Below, piece after piece: positions 43,610 through 52,103 of a DNA stretch of 64,000 bases; position 1 is the first letter of the stretch; the number at the start of each line of letters is the position of its first letter. Both the position numbers and the translations under genes were made by a program. The DNA is from Bacteroidales bacterium (lineage in GTDB: Bacteria > Bacteroidota > Bacteroidia > Bacteroidales > Muribaculaceae). The stretch is taken from the NCBI GenBank assembly GCA_014800795.1, contig JAAVFL010000040.1, forward strand, positions 1-64,000, written 5' to 3'. Below the pieces are notes generated by a model. That model did no database searches. It was not told the origin of the DNA and saw only the letters and a list, made by a program, of their open reading frames with translations.

Positions 43610-44017
43610 ATGAAAACAGCAGGCTTGGGAAAAAGCCATAAACTATGCTCCGCCACGGCCATCGAACGCCTGTTTGATGGCCGCGGTTCTTCGAGCAGTA
43701 TGCTTGCCTATCCCATAAGGGCTGTCTGGGCGGAGGGGGAATCCGTGCAGGGATCCCACGCAACCGAGCGGGTGAAATTTATGATATCAGTGCCTAAGAA
43801 GCGGGTGCGTCATGCAGTTGACCGCGTAAAGATGCGCCGCCGTGTCCGCGAGGCATACCGTCTGGCGCGTCCCCGTCTTGTTCCGCCGCTGTCGTCCGAT
43901 GCCGCGACACCTGTCGTTCATCTTGCTTTTCTGTATGTAGGCAATGGCATAGAGCCGTATGAACGTGTCAGGAAAGCGATGGAGCGGATACTTCGCAAAA
44001 TGTTTCAGGAGCAATGA
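43610..44017 (+). CDS. rnpA: Ribonuclease P protein component RnpA
   Basis: RnpA is the protein subunit of RNase P, which removes 5' leaders from pre-tRNA. The conserved RNR-type motif region ([15 protein letters not shown]) and the preceding [14 protein letters not shown] are visible, and the protein is basic. At 135 residues it is slightly longer than usual, with an insert around [12 protein letters not shown]. It overlaps yidD by 4 bases, the usual rnpA-yidD order. rpmH, a common neighbour elsewhere, is not present. Confidence 0.93.
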   Translation: MKTAGLGKSHKLCSATAIERLFDGRGSSSSMLAYPIRAVWAEGESVQGSHATERVKFMISVPKKRVRHAVDRVKMRRRVREAYRLARPRLVPPLSSDAATPVVHLAFLYVGNGIEPYERVRKAMERILRKMFQEQ

Positions 44018-44253
44018 AACAGCTGTCGTTCCTGTCGCGCGGAGCGGTGTGGCTTCTCTCCGTCCCCATATATTTTTATCGTTATTGTATTTCACCGCTT
44101 ACGCCTCCATCGTGTAGGTTTACCCCGACATGTTCCGCATATGCGCTTGAGGCGCTCCGCCGCCATGGCCCTGCGAAAGGGTTGTGGCTTAGTGTGCGCC
44201 GCATATGCCGTTGCCATCCGTGGGGCGGCAGCGGCTATGATCCCGTGCCATGA
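44014..44253 (+). CDS. yidD: Membrane protein insertion efficiency factor YidD
   Basis: This 79-residue protein has an N-terminal amphipathic or membrane-binding helix and the family core: [31 protein letters not shown] and [17 protein letters not shown], with its conserved cysteines. It assists YidC-dependent membrane protein insertion. The 4-base overlaps on both sides (rnpA and tatD) indicate one translation-coupled operon. Confidence 0.95.
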   Translation: MKQLSFLSRGAVWLLSVPIYFYRYCISPLTPPSCRFTPTCSAYALEALRRHGPAKGLWLSVRRICRCHPWGGSGYDPVP

Positions 44254-44951
44254 GTGAGGATATTTCGCCGATTCCGTTGCTTACCGATTGTCATACCCAC
44301 CGGAAATGTGAGGGCGCGATAGTGTGTGTGGACCCCACGGAGGTTGCGGGTCTCGTCGCCGGGTGTCCCTCCATGCTGCTTTCTGTTGGGATTCATCCAT
44401 GGGATACGGCCGGAATAACGGCAGATGAATTGGCTGAAAAAATCAATCGGCTCGAGAGTGTGGCGTCACTCCCGCAGGTAGTAGCGATAGGTGAGGCAGG
44501 GTTAGACGGGCTCCGTGGAGGTGATGCAGGGGTGCAGACGGAGGCGCTCCGTAGCCAGATTATACTCAGTGAGCGTGTGGGTAAACCACTGATACTGCAT
44601 GTGGTGAGGAGCGGCCACAGGGTAATGGCATTATGCAGGGAGATGGAGCGCGTTCTTAAGCCGGCAGGCTTGCGTCAGCCCTGGATCTGGCATGGTTTCC
44701 GCGGAGGAGCTGAGGAGGCTGCCCGCTTTCTGGCGTTAAGAAAAGAAAACTACATTTCGGTAGGAAGCCGACACAATCAGGCGGCCCTTTCGGCTATTCC
44801 GCCCGACCGTCTGCTTATAGAGACGGATGATTCGGCTCTGCCCATCCGTGAGGTAGCGGGTGTGGTGGCTGCGGCTCTTGCGCTTACGGAAGAAGAGGTT
44901 GTGCGTATTGCTTCCCGTAACCTCGACCGCATTATCGGCCGCGGTGAGTGA
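44250..44951 (+). CDS. TatD family hydrolase
   Basis: This is a metal-dependent nuclease or hydrolase of the TatD family, 233 residues. The metal motifs DCHTH (about residues 13-17), GEAGLDG (about 91-97), ILHVVRSGH and LLIETDDS are present. The protein is shorter than E. coli TatD (260), and the third region reads WHGFRGG where typical members have a His-containing loop. It is translated from an overlap with yidD and ends 8 bases from the convergent AraC gene. Confidence 0.88.
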   Translation: MSEDISPIPLLTDCHTHRKCEGAIVCVDPTEVAGLVAGCPSMLLSVGIHPWDTAGITADELAEKINRLESVASLPQVVAIGEAGLDGLRGGDAGVQTEALRSQIILSERVGKPLILHVVRSGHRVMALCREMERVLKPAGLRQPWIWHGFRGGAEEAARFLALRKENYISVGSRHNQAALSAIPPDRLLIETDDSALPIREVAGVVAAALALTEEEVVRIASRNLDRIIGRGE

Positions 44952-44959
44952 TGATGATT

Positions 44960-45868
44960 CTACTGATTCTGGAACTGGGTGGGTGACAGCCCGGTGAGAT
45001 TCTTGAAGTATTTACCGAACGACGACTGGTTCGAGAAATTAAGGTCGTAGGCAATCTGCTGTACATTCTTTCCTGAATATCTCAATTGGTTTTTTGCCTC
45101 CTGGATGACATATTGATCAATCCATTCGGCCGCCGATCGCCCGGTGGCTTCTTTTATTATCAGCGAGAGGTATTTGGGTGAGATGAACATCTTGTCGGCA
45201 TAGAATCCGATGGCGCGCTCGCGGCGATGATTGGCGCGCACGAGCCGCAGGAAGTTTTTTACATATGTCAGCTTGCGGTTGTGGGCGTGGGCCGATTTTA
45301 CATCGGGAATCATCTCTTCTCCGAACGCCATTATCTGGTATGCCGCAGCCGAGGTAAGGGCGCGGGCTATGTGGCGGTTGTAATGTGTGTCTGACAATGC
45401 GTTGGCGTGAAGCATCTCGAAGTATCGGATTATGAGATCGAGTTTCTCCTGCGGGAGTGTAAGCAGTGACTTAGCCGATGTGAATATGTTGGTATTCACC
45501 GCATTGAGGTCGATGTTAAGGTCGTATACGAACTTGTTGGATAGAAAAAGAAGATAGGCGTCGCGCTCGGTGCCTTCCCATGATGTGGGCTTGAACACTC
45601 TCTCAGGGGCTACGAACACGAGCGATCCCGGCGGCACGTCAACCGTGTCGAGGTCTATCGTGACTTTCATGTGTCCTTTGACACAGATTATCATAGTATG
45701 TCCGTCGATCCGGCGCGCTTTATCGGTATAGAAATAGCCGGTGTCGGATGTTATGTGCGACAGTATATAATCCTGACCCAGATGGCTGTATTCATCAGAA
45801 ACGCCACGGATGGCAGCAATCTGATTGAGTTTCAGGGGGCTGTCTTCAAGTTGACGTTGATGCTTCAT
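44960..45868 (-). CDS. AraC family transcriptional regulator
   Basis: The 302-residue protein has a cupin-like N-terminal sensing region (about 40-160) and a C-terminal double HTH (about 200-300: SPKYLSLIIKEATGRSAAEW, then IAYDLNFSNQSSFGKYFKNLTGLSP). Targets are unknown. It is convergent with tatD and divergent from the flippase-like gene at 46015, which it might control. Its own promoter is a consensus match. Confidence 0.93.
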   Translation of the reverse strand: MKHQRQLEDSPLKLNQIAAIRGVSDEYSHLGQDYILSHITSDTGYFYTDKARRIDGHTMIICVKGHMKVTIDLDTVDVPPGSLVFVAPERVFKPTSWEGTERDAYLLFLSNKFVYDLNIDLNAVNTNIFTSAKSLLTLPQEKLDLIIRYFEMLHANALSDTHYNRHIARALTSAAAYQIMAFGEEMIPDVKSAHAHNRKLTYVKNFLRLVRANHRRERAIGFYADKMFISPKYLSLIIKEATGRSAAEWIDQYVIQEAKNQLRYSGKNVQQIAYDLNFSNQSSFGKYFKNLTGLSPTQFQNQ

Positions 45869-45889
45869 GTTTAGATGTCATTATTTATG

Positions 45890-45919
45890 CAAATATATAG
45901 ACTTTTTCATTTACTTCAA
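45890..45919 (-). promoter_or_regulatory. Consensus promoter of the AraC-type gene
   Basis: On the minus strand TTG is followed after exactly 19 bases by TATATTTG. The predicted start is about 17 bases before the ATG. Confidence 0.75.
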
Positions 45920-46002
45920 TATGATTTAAAAGTGAACGAAAGTTAAATATACGCATGGAGGGGGAATCGTAGTGAAATTTAGTGTGTCTGAGCAAAAATT
46001 AG

Positions 46003-46010
46003 TAACTTTG
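46003..46010 (+). promoter_or_regulatory. -7 element abutting the start codon of the flippase-like gene
   Basis: TAACTTTG fits TAnnTTTG and ends only 4 bases before the ATG at 46015. Transcription would start at or just after that ATG, giving a leaderless message, or translation would use a later start. No TTG lies at 19 bases. Confidence 0.45.
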
Positions 46011-46014
46011 TGCC

Positions 46015-47139
46015 ATGTCACGTAAAGCAGTACATAGCAGCCGGGATGGTGCCGGACGCCCATGGATAGGAGCCATAGTGAAATTTATTGTTCCGGTGGC
46101 GGTGAGTTGCGGTCTGTGCTGGATCATGTTCCATAATATAGATTTCAACGCCATGCTCGGTGTGATACGTGAGCAGTGCGATTTCAGATGGATAGGTCTG
46201 ATGCTCGGTATGAGTGTGATTCCGATGATTCTTCGTGCAGTGCGCTGGGGCATCCAGTTGCGGGCCCTCGGGGTGAACGCTCCGCTGCATAGCCTGATTT
46301 ACAGTGTGGTGGGATGCTATTCGCTCAATCTGGTGTTTCCGCGTCTGGGTGAGGTATGGCGCACAGGTTATATAGCTTATCGCGAGGATGCGCCTTTTTC
46401 AACTGTATTCGGCTCGATGATAGCCGACCGTTTCGCCGATCTTCTTACGGTAGGCCTCCTCACTGCCCTTACTTTCTTTCTTGCCCGCGAACCGATAGTG
46501 GATTTCGTGCGTACCTATCCCGATGCCTACAATGCGATTATGGCTGTGGTGACATCGCCGTGGGTATGGCTTGCCGTGTTGGGGGTTGTGTATGTAATAT
46601 GGTTCTGGCTCAGCAGATCGCGCGGTGGCTTCGCCGGTAAGGTAAGAGGCTTTATGGGCGGATTGTGGGAGGGGTTCGCCGCTGTTGTCCATATGAAAGG
46701 GAAACTTGTATGGCTCGTTCTTACGGTCGGAATATGGGGGTGCTATTACGTTCAGCTTGTGGTGGCGTTCAATGCCTTTCCGGTATTGCGTGAGCTTATC
46801 CATTCATCGGGGCTGATCGTAACATTGGTGTGTTTCGTTCTCACGAGTATCTCCATGGGGGTGCCTTCGAGCGGCGGTATCGGCCCCTACCAGACTACAA
46901 TGCTTTTCGGGCTTAACATCTTCCTGCCTCTGTTGCAGCGGGCGCAGGAGGCTTCGGGAGCCGTGGTTACGGGGCCTGGCGAGTTTGCCGTGACAGGAGC
47001 GGCGTTCGGCAATGTGGTTATCGCGGCGCAGACCATGTTGCAGATTGTTCTGGGACTTGTGGTTTTCCTTCTGGTGGCTCTTGACAAGCGTCGGCAAAAC
47101 AGCTCCCCGGAGCGCTGTAATGTCAAAAATTCTATGTAA
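46015..47139 (+). CDS. Lysylphosphatidylglycerol synthase TM-domain (flippase-like) protein
   Basis: The 374-residue polytopic membrane protein has about eight helices and matches the UPF0104/YbhN-type transmembrane region of MprF, without the aminoacyltransferase domain. Landmarks are SLNLVFPRLGEVWRTGYIA and SMGVPSSGGIGPYQTTMLFG. Members are thought to flip lipids or hopanoid and lipid-linked sugars. The ATG used lies 4 bases after a -7 box. A GTG at 46078, preceded by TAGGAG, is an alternative just before the first helix. Confidence 0.88.
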   Translation: MSRKAVHSSRDGAGRPWIGAIVKFIVPVAVSCGLCWIMFHNIDFNAMLGVIREQCDFRWIGLMLGMSVIPMILRAVRWGIQLRALGVNAPLHSLIYSVVGCYSLNLVFPRLGEVWRTGYIAYREDAPFSTVFGSMIADRFADLLTVGLLTALTFFLAREPIVDFVRTYPDAYNAIMAVVTSPWVWLAVLGVVYVIWFWLSRSRGGFAGKVRGFMGGLWEGFAAVVHMKGKLVWLVLTVGIWGCYYVQLVVAFNAFPVLRELIHSSGLIVTLVCFVLTSISMGVPSSGGIGPYQTTMLFGLNIFLPLLQRAQEASGAVVTGPGEFAVTGAAFGNVVIAAQTMLQIVLGLVVFLLVALDKRRQNSSPERCNVKNSM

Positions 47140-47144
47140 CTTTG
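47115..47144 (+). promoter_or_regulatory. Promoter of the aminotransferase gene
   Basis: CTG, one base from TTG, is followed after 19 bases by TAACTTTG. The TAA of the -7 box is also the stop codon of the upstream gene. The predicted start lies about 16 bases before the ATG. Confidence 0.55.
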
Positions 47145-47166
47145 CGCCCAAGTTAAAGACACAGAT

Positions 47167-48366
47167 ATGCAGGCATTAACAATATCAGACCGCATAAAAG
47201 GAATGGCGGTGTCCGCGACCCTTGCAATGTCGCAGAAAAGTAGCGAACTCCGCGCAGCGGGGGTCGATGTGATTAACCTTTCGGTAGGCGAGCCCGATTT
47301 CGATACCCCCGAGCATATCAAAGAGGCTGCCAAGCGGGCTATCGACGAGAATTTCACCCATTATCCTCCGGTCCCCGGGTATATGGATCTCCGTAAGGCT
47401 ATCTCCCGTAAACTCAAGGAGGAGAACGGGGTGGATATGGCTCCGGAGCAGGTAGTGGTATCGGCCGGTGCGAAACATTCGCTCAGCAACGTCATATATG
47501 CCCTGATAAATCCCGGCGACGAGGTTGTGATCCCTACTCCGGCTTGGGTAAGCTATGTGGAGATGGTGAAACTTGCGGGTGGTGTGAATGTGCTTGTGCC
47601 CGCCGGTATAGAGCAGGATTTCAAGGTTACACCCGCCCAGCTTGAGGCTGCCATCACCGAGCGTACGCGTATGGTGCTTCTCTGCTCACCCTCGAACCCC
47701 TCCGGAAGCGTATACACCCGTGCGGAGTTGCAGGGACTTGTGGATGTGCTGAAGAAATATCCTCAGATTGCCATCCTCTCGGATGAGATTTACGAGCATA
47801 TCAATTACGGCGCCGAATTCGCGTCGCTCGGATCGTTCCCCGAAGTGGCCGGACGTGTGATAATCGTGAACGGTGTCAGCAAGGCATATGCCATGACCGG
47901 CTGGCGTATCGGCTTCATGGCCGGACCGCTCGAGGTGGCAAAGGCCGTAAACAAACTTCAGGGACAGACTACATCCGGTATCTCCACTATCGCGCAGAAG
48001 GCGGCTGTCGCAGCCTACGACGGACCGCAGGAGTGTGTGGCCGAAATGCTCGAGGCTTTCCGCCGCCGCCGCGACCTTGTGGTGTCGCTCGCCCGCCGTA
48101 TACCGGGCCTGAAGGTCAACGAACCTCAGGGCGCGTTCTATCTGTTCCCCGACGTAAGCGCATATCTCGGCAAGCAGTATGGTGGTAAGGTAATCTCTAC
48201 CGACGACGATCTGGCGATGTATCTGCTTGAGGAGGCTCATGTGGCAACGGTTTCAGGATCAGCGTTCTGCCTGCCCGGCTATATACGCCTGAGCTATGCA
48301 GCTTCCGACGATTCGCTCCGCGAGGCGTTCGCCCGCATTGAGGCAGCTCTTGCGAAACTTGTATAA
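47167..48366 (+). CDS. Pyridoxal-phosphate aminotransferase, aspartate aminotransferase type
   Basis: This is a class I fold-type I aminotransferase of 399 residues. Visible landmarks are LSVGEPDFDTPEHIKEAA, SPSNPSGSVY, ILSDEIYEH and the PLP-lysine segment VSKAYAMTGWRIG (Lys about 239), plus the substrate-binding Arg near SGSAFCLPGYIRLSYA. It probably transfers amino groups between aspartate or related amino acids and 2-oxoglutarate (AspC/AatA-like). Other specificities cannot be excluded. It is 24 bases upstream of tyrS and probably co-transcribed. Confidence 0.93.
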   Translation: MQALTISDRIKGMAVSATLAMSQKSSELRAAGVDVINLSVGEPDFDTPEHIKEAAKRAIDENFTHYPPVPGYMDLRKAISRKLKEENGVDMAPEQVVVSAGAKHSLSNVIYALINPGDEVVIPTPAWVSYVEMVKLAGGVNVLVPAGIEQDFKVTPAQLEAAITERTRMVLLCSPSNPSGSVYTRAELQGLVDVLKKYPQIAILSDEIYEHINYGAEFASLGSFPEVAGRVIIVNGVSKAYAMTGWRIGFMAGPLEVAKAVNKLQGQTTSGISTIAQKAAVAAYDGPQECVAEMLEAFRRRRDLVVSLARRIPGLKVNEPQGAFYLFPDVSAYLGKQYGGKVISTDDDLAMYLLEEAHVATVSGSAFCLPGYIRLSYAASDDSLREAFARIEAALAKLV

Positions 48367-48390
48367 CGAAATTAACTACAGATCTATACG

Positions 48391-49689
48391 ATGGATTTTA
48401 TAGAAGAACTTACCTGGCGCGGCATGATCCACCAGATGATGCCGGGTTCAGACGAACAGTTGAAAAAGGGGATGACCGCCGCATACCTCGGTATCGACCC
48501 GACAGCCGACTCACTGCATATCGGCCACCTCGTGGGTGTGATGATGCTGAAACATTTCCAGCGCTCCGGCCACAAACCTATCGCTCTGGTAGGCGGCGCC
48601 ACCGGCATGATCGGCGACCCATCCATGAAGAGCCAGGAGCGCAAGTTGCTCGACGTCGAGACACTGCGCCACAATCAGGAAGCCATCAAGAATCAGCTCG
48701 CAAAGTTTCTTGACTTCGATTCAGACGCTCCCAACGCCGCTATCCTCGTCAACAACTACGACTGGATGAAAGATTACGGCTTCCTCGATTTCATCCGCGA
48801 CATAGGCAAGAACCTTACCGTAAACTATATGATGGCCAAGGATTCCGTGAAGAAGCGTCTCAGCGGTGAAACCGGTGAGGGCATGTCGTTCACCGAATTC
48901 TCCTATCAGCTCCTCCAGGGCTATGATTTCCTTTGGCTCTACCGCAACAAGGGTTGCCGCCTGCAACTCGGCGGGTCGGATCAGTGGGGTAATATCACCA
49001 CCGGTACAGAGCTTATCCGCCGCATGGAGGGTGCGTCCGATGCGTTTGCCATCACCTGCCCGCTCATCACCAAGGCCGACGGCGGTAAGTTCGGAAAGAC
49101 CGAGAGCGGCAACGTATGGCTCGATCCCGCCCGCACATCCCCCTATAAGTTCTACCAGTTCTGGCTCAACGTCAGCGACGCCGATGCAGAGAAGTATATC
49201 AAGATATTCACCGTTCTCGAAAAGAGCGAGATCGACGCGCTTGTGGCCGCTCAGGCCGAGAATCCCGGCGCACGTCCCCTTCAGCACCGTCTGGCGGAGG
49301 AGATTACCCGCATGGTACACGGCGAAAAAGAGCTGCAGACTGCTATCGAAGCATCGCAGATCCTGTTCAGCAACAAGGCTGCCGACACCCTCCATCGCAT
49401 CGACGAGCCCACACTGTTGGCTGTGTTCGAAGGTGTGCCCCAGTTCGAGGTAAGTCGCGAGCTTTTCACCAACGGCGAGACCAAACTCATCGACCTCCTT
49501 ACCGATGCGGCCGCCGTGTTCCCCTCGAAGGGGGAGATGCGTAAGATGACCCAACAGGGAGCCCTCTCCATCAACAAAGAGAAGGCTGCTGATCCCTACG
49601 CTGTCGTCGATGCATCCCAGCTCCTCAACGACAAATACCTCCTGGTTCAGAAAGGCAAGAAAAACTACTTCCTCCTTCTGGCCCGCTGA
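48391..49689 (+). CDS. tyrS: Tyrosyl-tRNA synthetase
   Basis: TyrS charges tRNA-Tyr. The class I motif HIGH is at residues 49-52 (SLHIGHLVG). The KMSKS-like loop reads KFGKTESG (about 232-239), a usual variant in this family. An S4 RNA-binding domain fills the C-terminus (about 365-432). The length of 432 residues is normal for the bacterial TyrRS form. It follows the aminotransferase by 24 bases. A large palindromic element begins 61 bases after its stop. Confidence 0.97.
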   Translation: MDFIEELTWRGMIHQMMPGSDEQLKKGMTAAYLGIDPTADSLHIGHLVGVMMLKHFQRSGHKPIALVGGATGMIGDPSMKSQERKLLDVETLRHNQEAIKNQLAKFLDFDSDAPNAAILVNNYDWMKDYGFLDFIRDIGKNLTVNYMMAKDSVKKRLSGETGEGMSFTEFSYQLLQGYDFLWLYRNKGCRLQLGGSDQWGNITTGTELIRRMEGASDAFAITCPLITKADGGKFGKTESGNVWLDPARTSPYKFYQFWLNVSDADAEKYIKIFTVLEKSEIDALVAAQAENPGARPLQHRLAEEITRMVHGEKELQTAIEASQILFSNKAADTLHRIDEPTLLAVFEGVPQFEVSRELFTNGETKLIDLLTDAAAVFPSKGEMRKMTQQGALSINKEKAADPYAVVDASQLLNDKYLLVQKGKKNYFLLLAR

Positions 49690-49750
49690 GAAAAGCCTGA
49701 CAGAGAAATAACAGATATACGTGAGGGCGTTGCAAAATTTGAAAACGTCC

Positions 49751-49987
49751 GCAAGCTGTCGAAGACAGCGCTGCCAATAGTATCCCCACCCTGAGGCGAT
49801 TGCGCCGAGGTGTGGGGATTGCCATATAGTGATATTTGTGCGGCTTCGAAGATGCAGGCCATTGATATCCTGATACCTATATGACATCTTCGAAGGCATT
49901 GCCATATATGTAACCAACTACCCCATACCTCGGCGCAGGCGCCTCAGGGTGGGGATACTATTGGAAGCGCTGTCTTCGACAGCTCGC
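49751..49987. repeat. 237-bp near-palindrome with 67-bp inverted arms
   Basis: The left arm (49751-49817) and right arm (49921-49987) are inverted copies with about five mismatches. Each arm contains its own hairpin GCTGTC-GAA-GACAGC and the string TATCCCCACCCTGAGGCG or its complement. Within the 103-base centre, CTTCGAAGATG (49844-49854) pairs with CATCTTCGAAG (49885-49895), and TTGCCATATA occurs twice. The whole could form a cruciform or a long RNA hairpin between tyrS and the convergent esterase gene. It resembles a MITE-like or REP-like element, or an outsized bidirectional terminator. No transposase or target duplication is apparent. Confidence 0.8.
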
Positions 49988-50075
49988 TCAAGGTATCAAT
50001 TTTGTCAGTTATGCAATCCCCACACTTTTGTCTACAACGACCCGTGTGAACCGGTTATGACACACCCTCTATTTT

Positions 50076-51239
50076 TCAGCGGAAGAGGCGGGGAAGGAAG
50101 TCGGCGAGGTATATGCGCCAGTTGCGCCAGATGTGGCCGTCGGCCGATTCGTGGTATTCGTAGGGATATCCGGCCGCGTCGAGCAGGGCACGGTAGCGGA
50201 CATTCTCGTCGTAGAGGAAATCCTTGTCGCCGATGGCTATCCAGTAGAGGGCAGGCTTGGCGGCGAACTGACGGGCGAGTTTGCCTTCGAAATCCTTATA
50301 GACTTCTGAACCGGTTTCACCGCGGGGATTGACCACAGCCGAGTACAACCCTACATAGTCGAACATGTCGGGATATTGCTTGGAGATATGGAGAGAATGG
50401 AAGCCGCCCATCGACAGACCCGCGATGGCGCGGTGGGGCTTGTCGTCGAGGGTGCGGTAGTTCGTGTCGATGAACTTCACGATTTCGGGGAAACTTTCCT
50501 CATAGGAGCCATCCATGGTGTGGGGAAGGCGGGTTGTTGGGGGGAGCATACCGAGATGCGATTCGCCGGGGGCGGCCGGCATGGCTACATTGCCGTTAGG
50601 CATCACCACGATCATCGGCTCAACCTTCCCCAGAGCGATCATGTTGTCGAGAATCTGGGTTGCACGTCCGAGCTCGCTCCACGCGTTCTCGTCGCCTCCC
50701 ATGCCGTGGAGCAGATATAGAACCGGATATCGGCGTTCGGGCGACTGTTCATAACCGGCAGGGGTGTAGACTGTCATGCGGCGTGATCCGTAATCGGTGC
50801 TGTCGTACCACACTTTCGATACCGTTCCGTGAGGCACATCGTTGATGCTGTACAGATCCGCCCTGTCGCCGGGGACAATGAAATAGCTGAAAATAGTGGA
50901 TGTATCGCGGATCAGGTACACGCTGGCCGGATCGGGAATCGTAAGTCCGTCGACAATAAAGCGGTAACTGTAAAGCTCCGGAGCGAGTGGACCGGTAGTT
51001 AATTCCCATACGCCCTGATCGTTTTTAGTTAGCTTCGCATTCCCATCCGCAGAGAGCTGCGCAAGGAAATCGCCGCCTACCTCGACAGACTGCGCCTCGG
51101 GAGCGAACATGCGGAAGGTCACCGAACCGTCCGGATGAATCTCAGGAGAAAATGTTGCAGGCTTATCCCACAGCGCCTGTTGGGCGATGGATGTTAATGA
51201 GCAGATGAGCAGCGCTGCGGCTGCAAGGAGTTTTTTCAT
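50076..51239 (-). CDS. Secreted esterase, CE1/enterochelin-esterase-like
   Basis: The 387-residue protein has a signal peptide (MKKLLAAAALLICSLTSIAQ), an N-terminal CBM48/E-set-like beta domain (about 25-110, with VTFRMFAPEAQSVEVGGDF) and an alpha/beta-hydrolase domain of the CE1 esterase group. The nucleophile is in AGLSMGGFHS. The likely Asp is in IGDKDFLYDEN and the His in ESADGHIWRNW. It probably removes acyl or feruloyl groups from dietary or host glycans. The open frame extends to 51407, but the start at 51239, which begins the signal peptide, is clearly better. Confidence 0.92.
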   Translation of the reverse strand: MKKLLAAAALLICSLTSIAQQALWDKPATFSPEIHPDGSVTFRMFAPEAQSVEVGGDFLAQLSADGNAKLTKNDQGVWELTTGPLAPELYSYRFIVDGLTIPDPASVYLIRDTSTIFSYFIVPGDRADLYSINDVPHGTVSKVWYDSTDYGSRRMTVYTPAGYEQSPERRYPVLYLLHGMGGDENAWSELGRATQILDNMIALGKVEPMIVVMPNGNVAMPAAPGESHLGMLPPTTRLPHTMDGSYEESFPEIVKFIDTNYRTLDDKPHRAIAGLSMGGFHSLHISKQYPDMFDYVGLYSAVVNPRGETGSEVYKDFEGKLARQFAAKPALYWIAIGDKDFLYDENVRYRALLDAAGYPYEYHESADGHIWRNWRIYLADFLPRLFR

Positions 51240-51322
51240 GGTGTAATGCGTAATTTTATACGTGATAATTTTCACGATTAACTTAACTGATAACTGATTA
51301 AGGGACAGGATAGTGGTGGCTG

Positions 51323-51373
51323 GTAAAAGGAAATCCCCCCTGAGCAACCGGATGTCCGGTTTATCAGAGGGGA
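51323..51373 (-). terminator. Terminator of tRNA-Leu(UAA)
   Basis: TCCCCCCTGA pairs with TCAGAGGGGA, with an inner CCGG-ATGT-CCGG hairpin. On the minus strand ATTTCCTTTT follows. It begins about 10 bases after the tRNA 3' end. Confidence 0.65.
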
Positions 51374-51382
51374 ATCTCTGCG

Positions 51383-51466
51383 TAGTCGAAGTGGGACTCG
51401 AACCCACACAGCCTCAACGGCCAAAGGATTTTAAGTCCTTCGTGTCTACCATTCCACCATTCGACC
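51383..51466 (-). tRNA. tRNA-Leu (anticodon UAA)
   Basis: On the minus strand the 84-base sequence folds as a class II tRNA. The acceptor stem GGTCGAA pairs with TTCGACT (one G-U), the D-arm contains TGGTAGACAC, the anticodon loop is CTTAAAA (UAA), a long variable arm follows, and the T-arm is GTGGG-TTCGAGT-CCCAC. CCA is not encoded. A consensus promoter lies about 55 bases upstream. Confidence 0.95.
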
Positions 51467-51525
51467 GGCTTCGTGGTGCCAAGTTCCGGCAGCCGGGAAT
51501 TGTCCGTTGCCGTAACTTACCGCTG

Positions 51526-51556
51526 CAAAGGTAAGCAAAATATTTCGCCCCGCAAA
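51526..51556 (-). promoter_or_regulatory. Consensus promoter of tRNA-Leu(UAA)
   Basis: On the minus strand TTTG is followed after exactly 19 bases by TACCTTTG. The predicted start gives a pre-tRNA leader of about 55 bases. Confidence 0.75.
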
Positions 51557-51831
51557 ATATGAGGCCACGGAAGCAACGCAAACCGCGTTAAAAAATTTTT
51601 CTCCGGAATATGATCCGATTCTGTGGTGTGGCGGGGGCACTGAGTTATACGGCTTCCCGCTCACACGTTATGATGCAGGGCGACAGTCTGAAAACAAAGG
51701 AGGAGCGCTCCACCTCACGGCCTGCACTCCCCGGGATTATTGAACTGGTAATAAAGGGTCAATTATTTTAACACTAATCTAATCGCTATTGTACATAAAC
51801 TCCATAAAATAGTCTAAATCCATCTCAGTTC

Positions 51832-51996
51832 AAAAAATCTTTTTGGTGAGACACCTGCGGCATGAAGGTATATACCTTATGAAATCTGATGCAGTGTGAC
51901 CACCGGCAACTATATAAACTATATTACATCAATTCTGATTCCACCGGATAATACATCCGGAAAATGCGGCGACAGACAGCCGCTTCTGAGGAAAGA
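51832..51996 (-). ncRNA. Candidate small RNA from an orphan promoter
   Basis: A perfect promoter (52002-52032) directs transcription into a 637-base region with no gene. The predicted RNA starts near 51996. It has a hairpin GCGGC/GCCGC (51966-51983), a hairpin CCGGAT/ATCCGG (51944-51960), the perfect 14-base palindrome AAGGTATATACCTT (51865-51878) and a short GGTG/CACC stem followed by six U (51832-51855) as a possible end. That gives about 165 nt. No start-stop frame of note lies within it. The alternative is a long leader running on to tRNA-Leu(UAA), but that gene has its own promoter. Confidence 0.5.
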
Positions 51997-52001
51997 GCAT
52001 G

Positions 52002-52032
52002 CAAATTTAATACATTTATTTCTATCGTCAAA
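52002..52032 (-). promoter_or_regulatory. Orphan consensus promoter
   Basis: On the minus strand TTTG is followed after exactly 19 bases by TAAATTTG. No protein gene follows in this direction for over 700 bases. It is the basis for the ncRNA candidate downstream. Confidence 0.7.
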
Positions 52033-52103
52033 TAGATGGGGAGATGTTCTTTAACACTATTCTGAGGCCTACAGAGCCGTTTTTCGCGTAATGTAGTGCT
52101 GTT

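Noticed and set aside
42789..44951. Possible missing rpmH before rnpA
   Set aside because: Absence of rpmH next to rnpA is, as far as I recall, common in Bacteroidetes, so it is not treated as an anomaly.
48721..49917. Minus-strand open frame of 398 codons across tyrS
   Set aside because: It is a shadow frame of tyrS, which has all its synthetase motifs; the antisense frame has no recognisable domain or sensible start.
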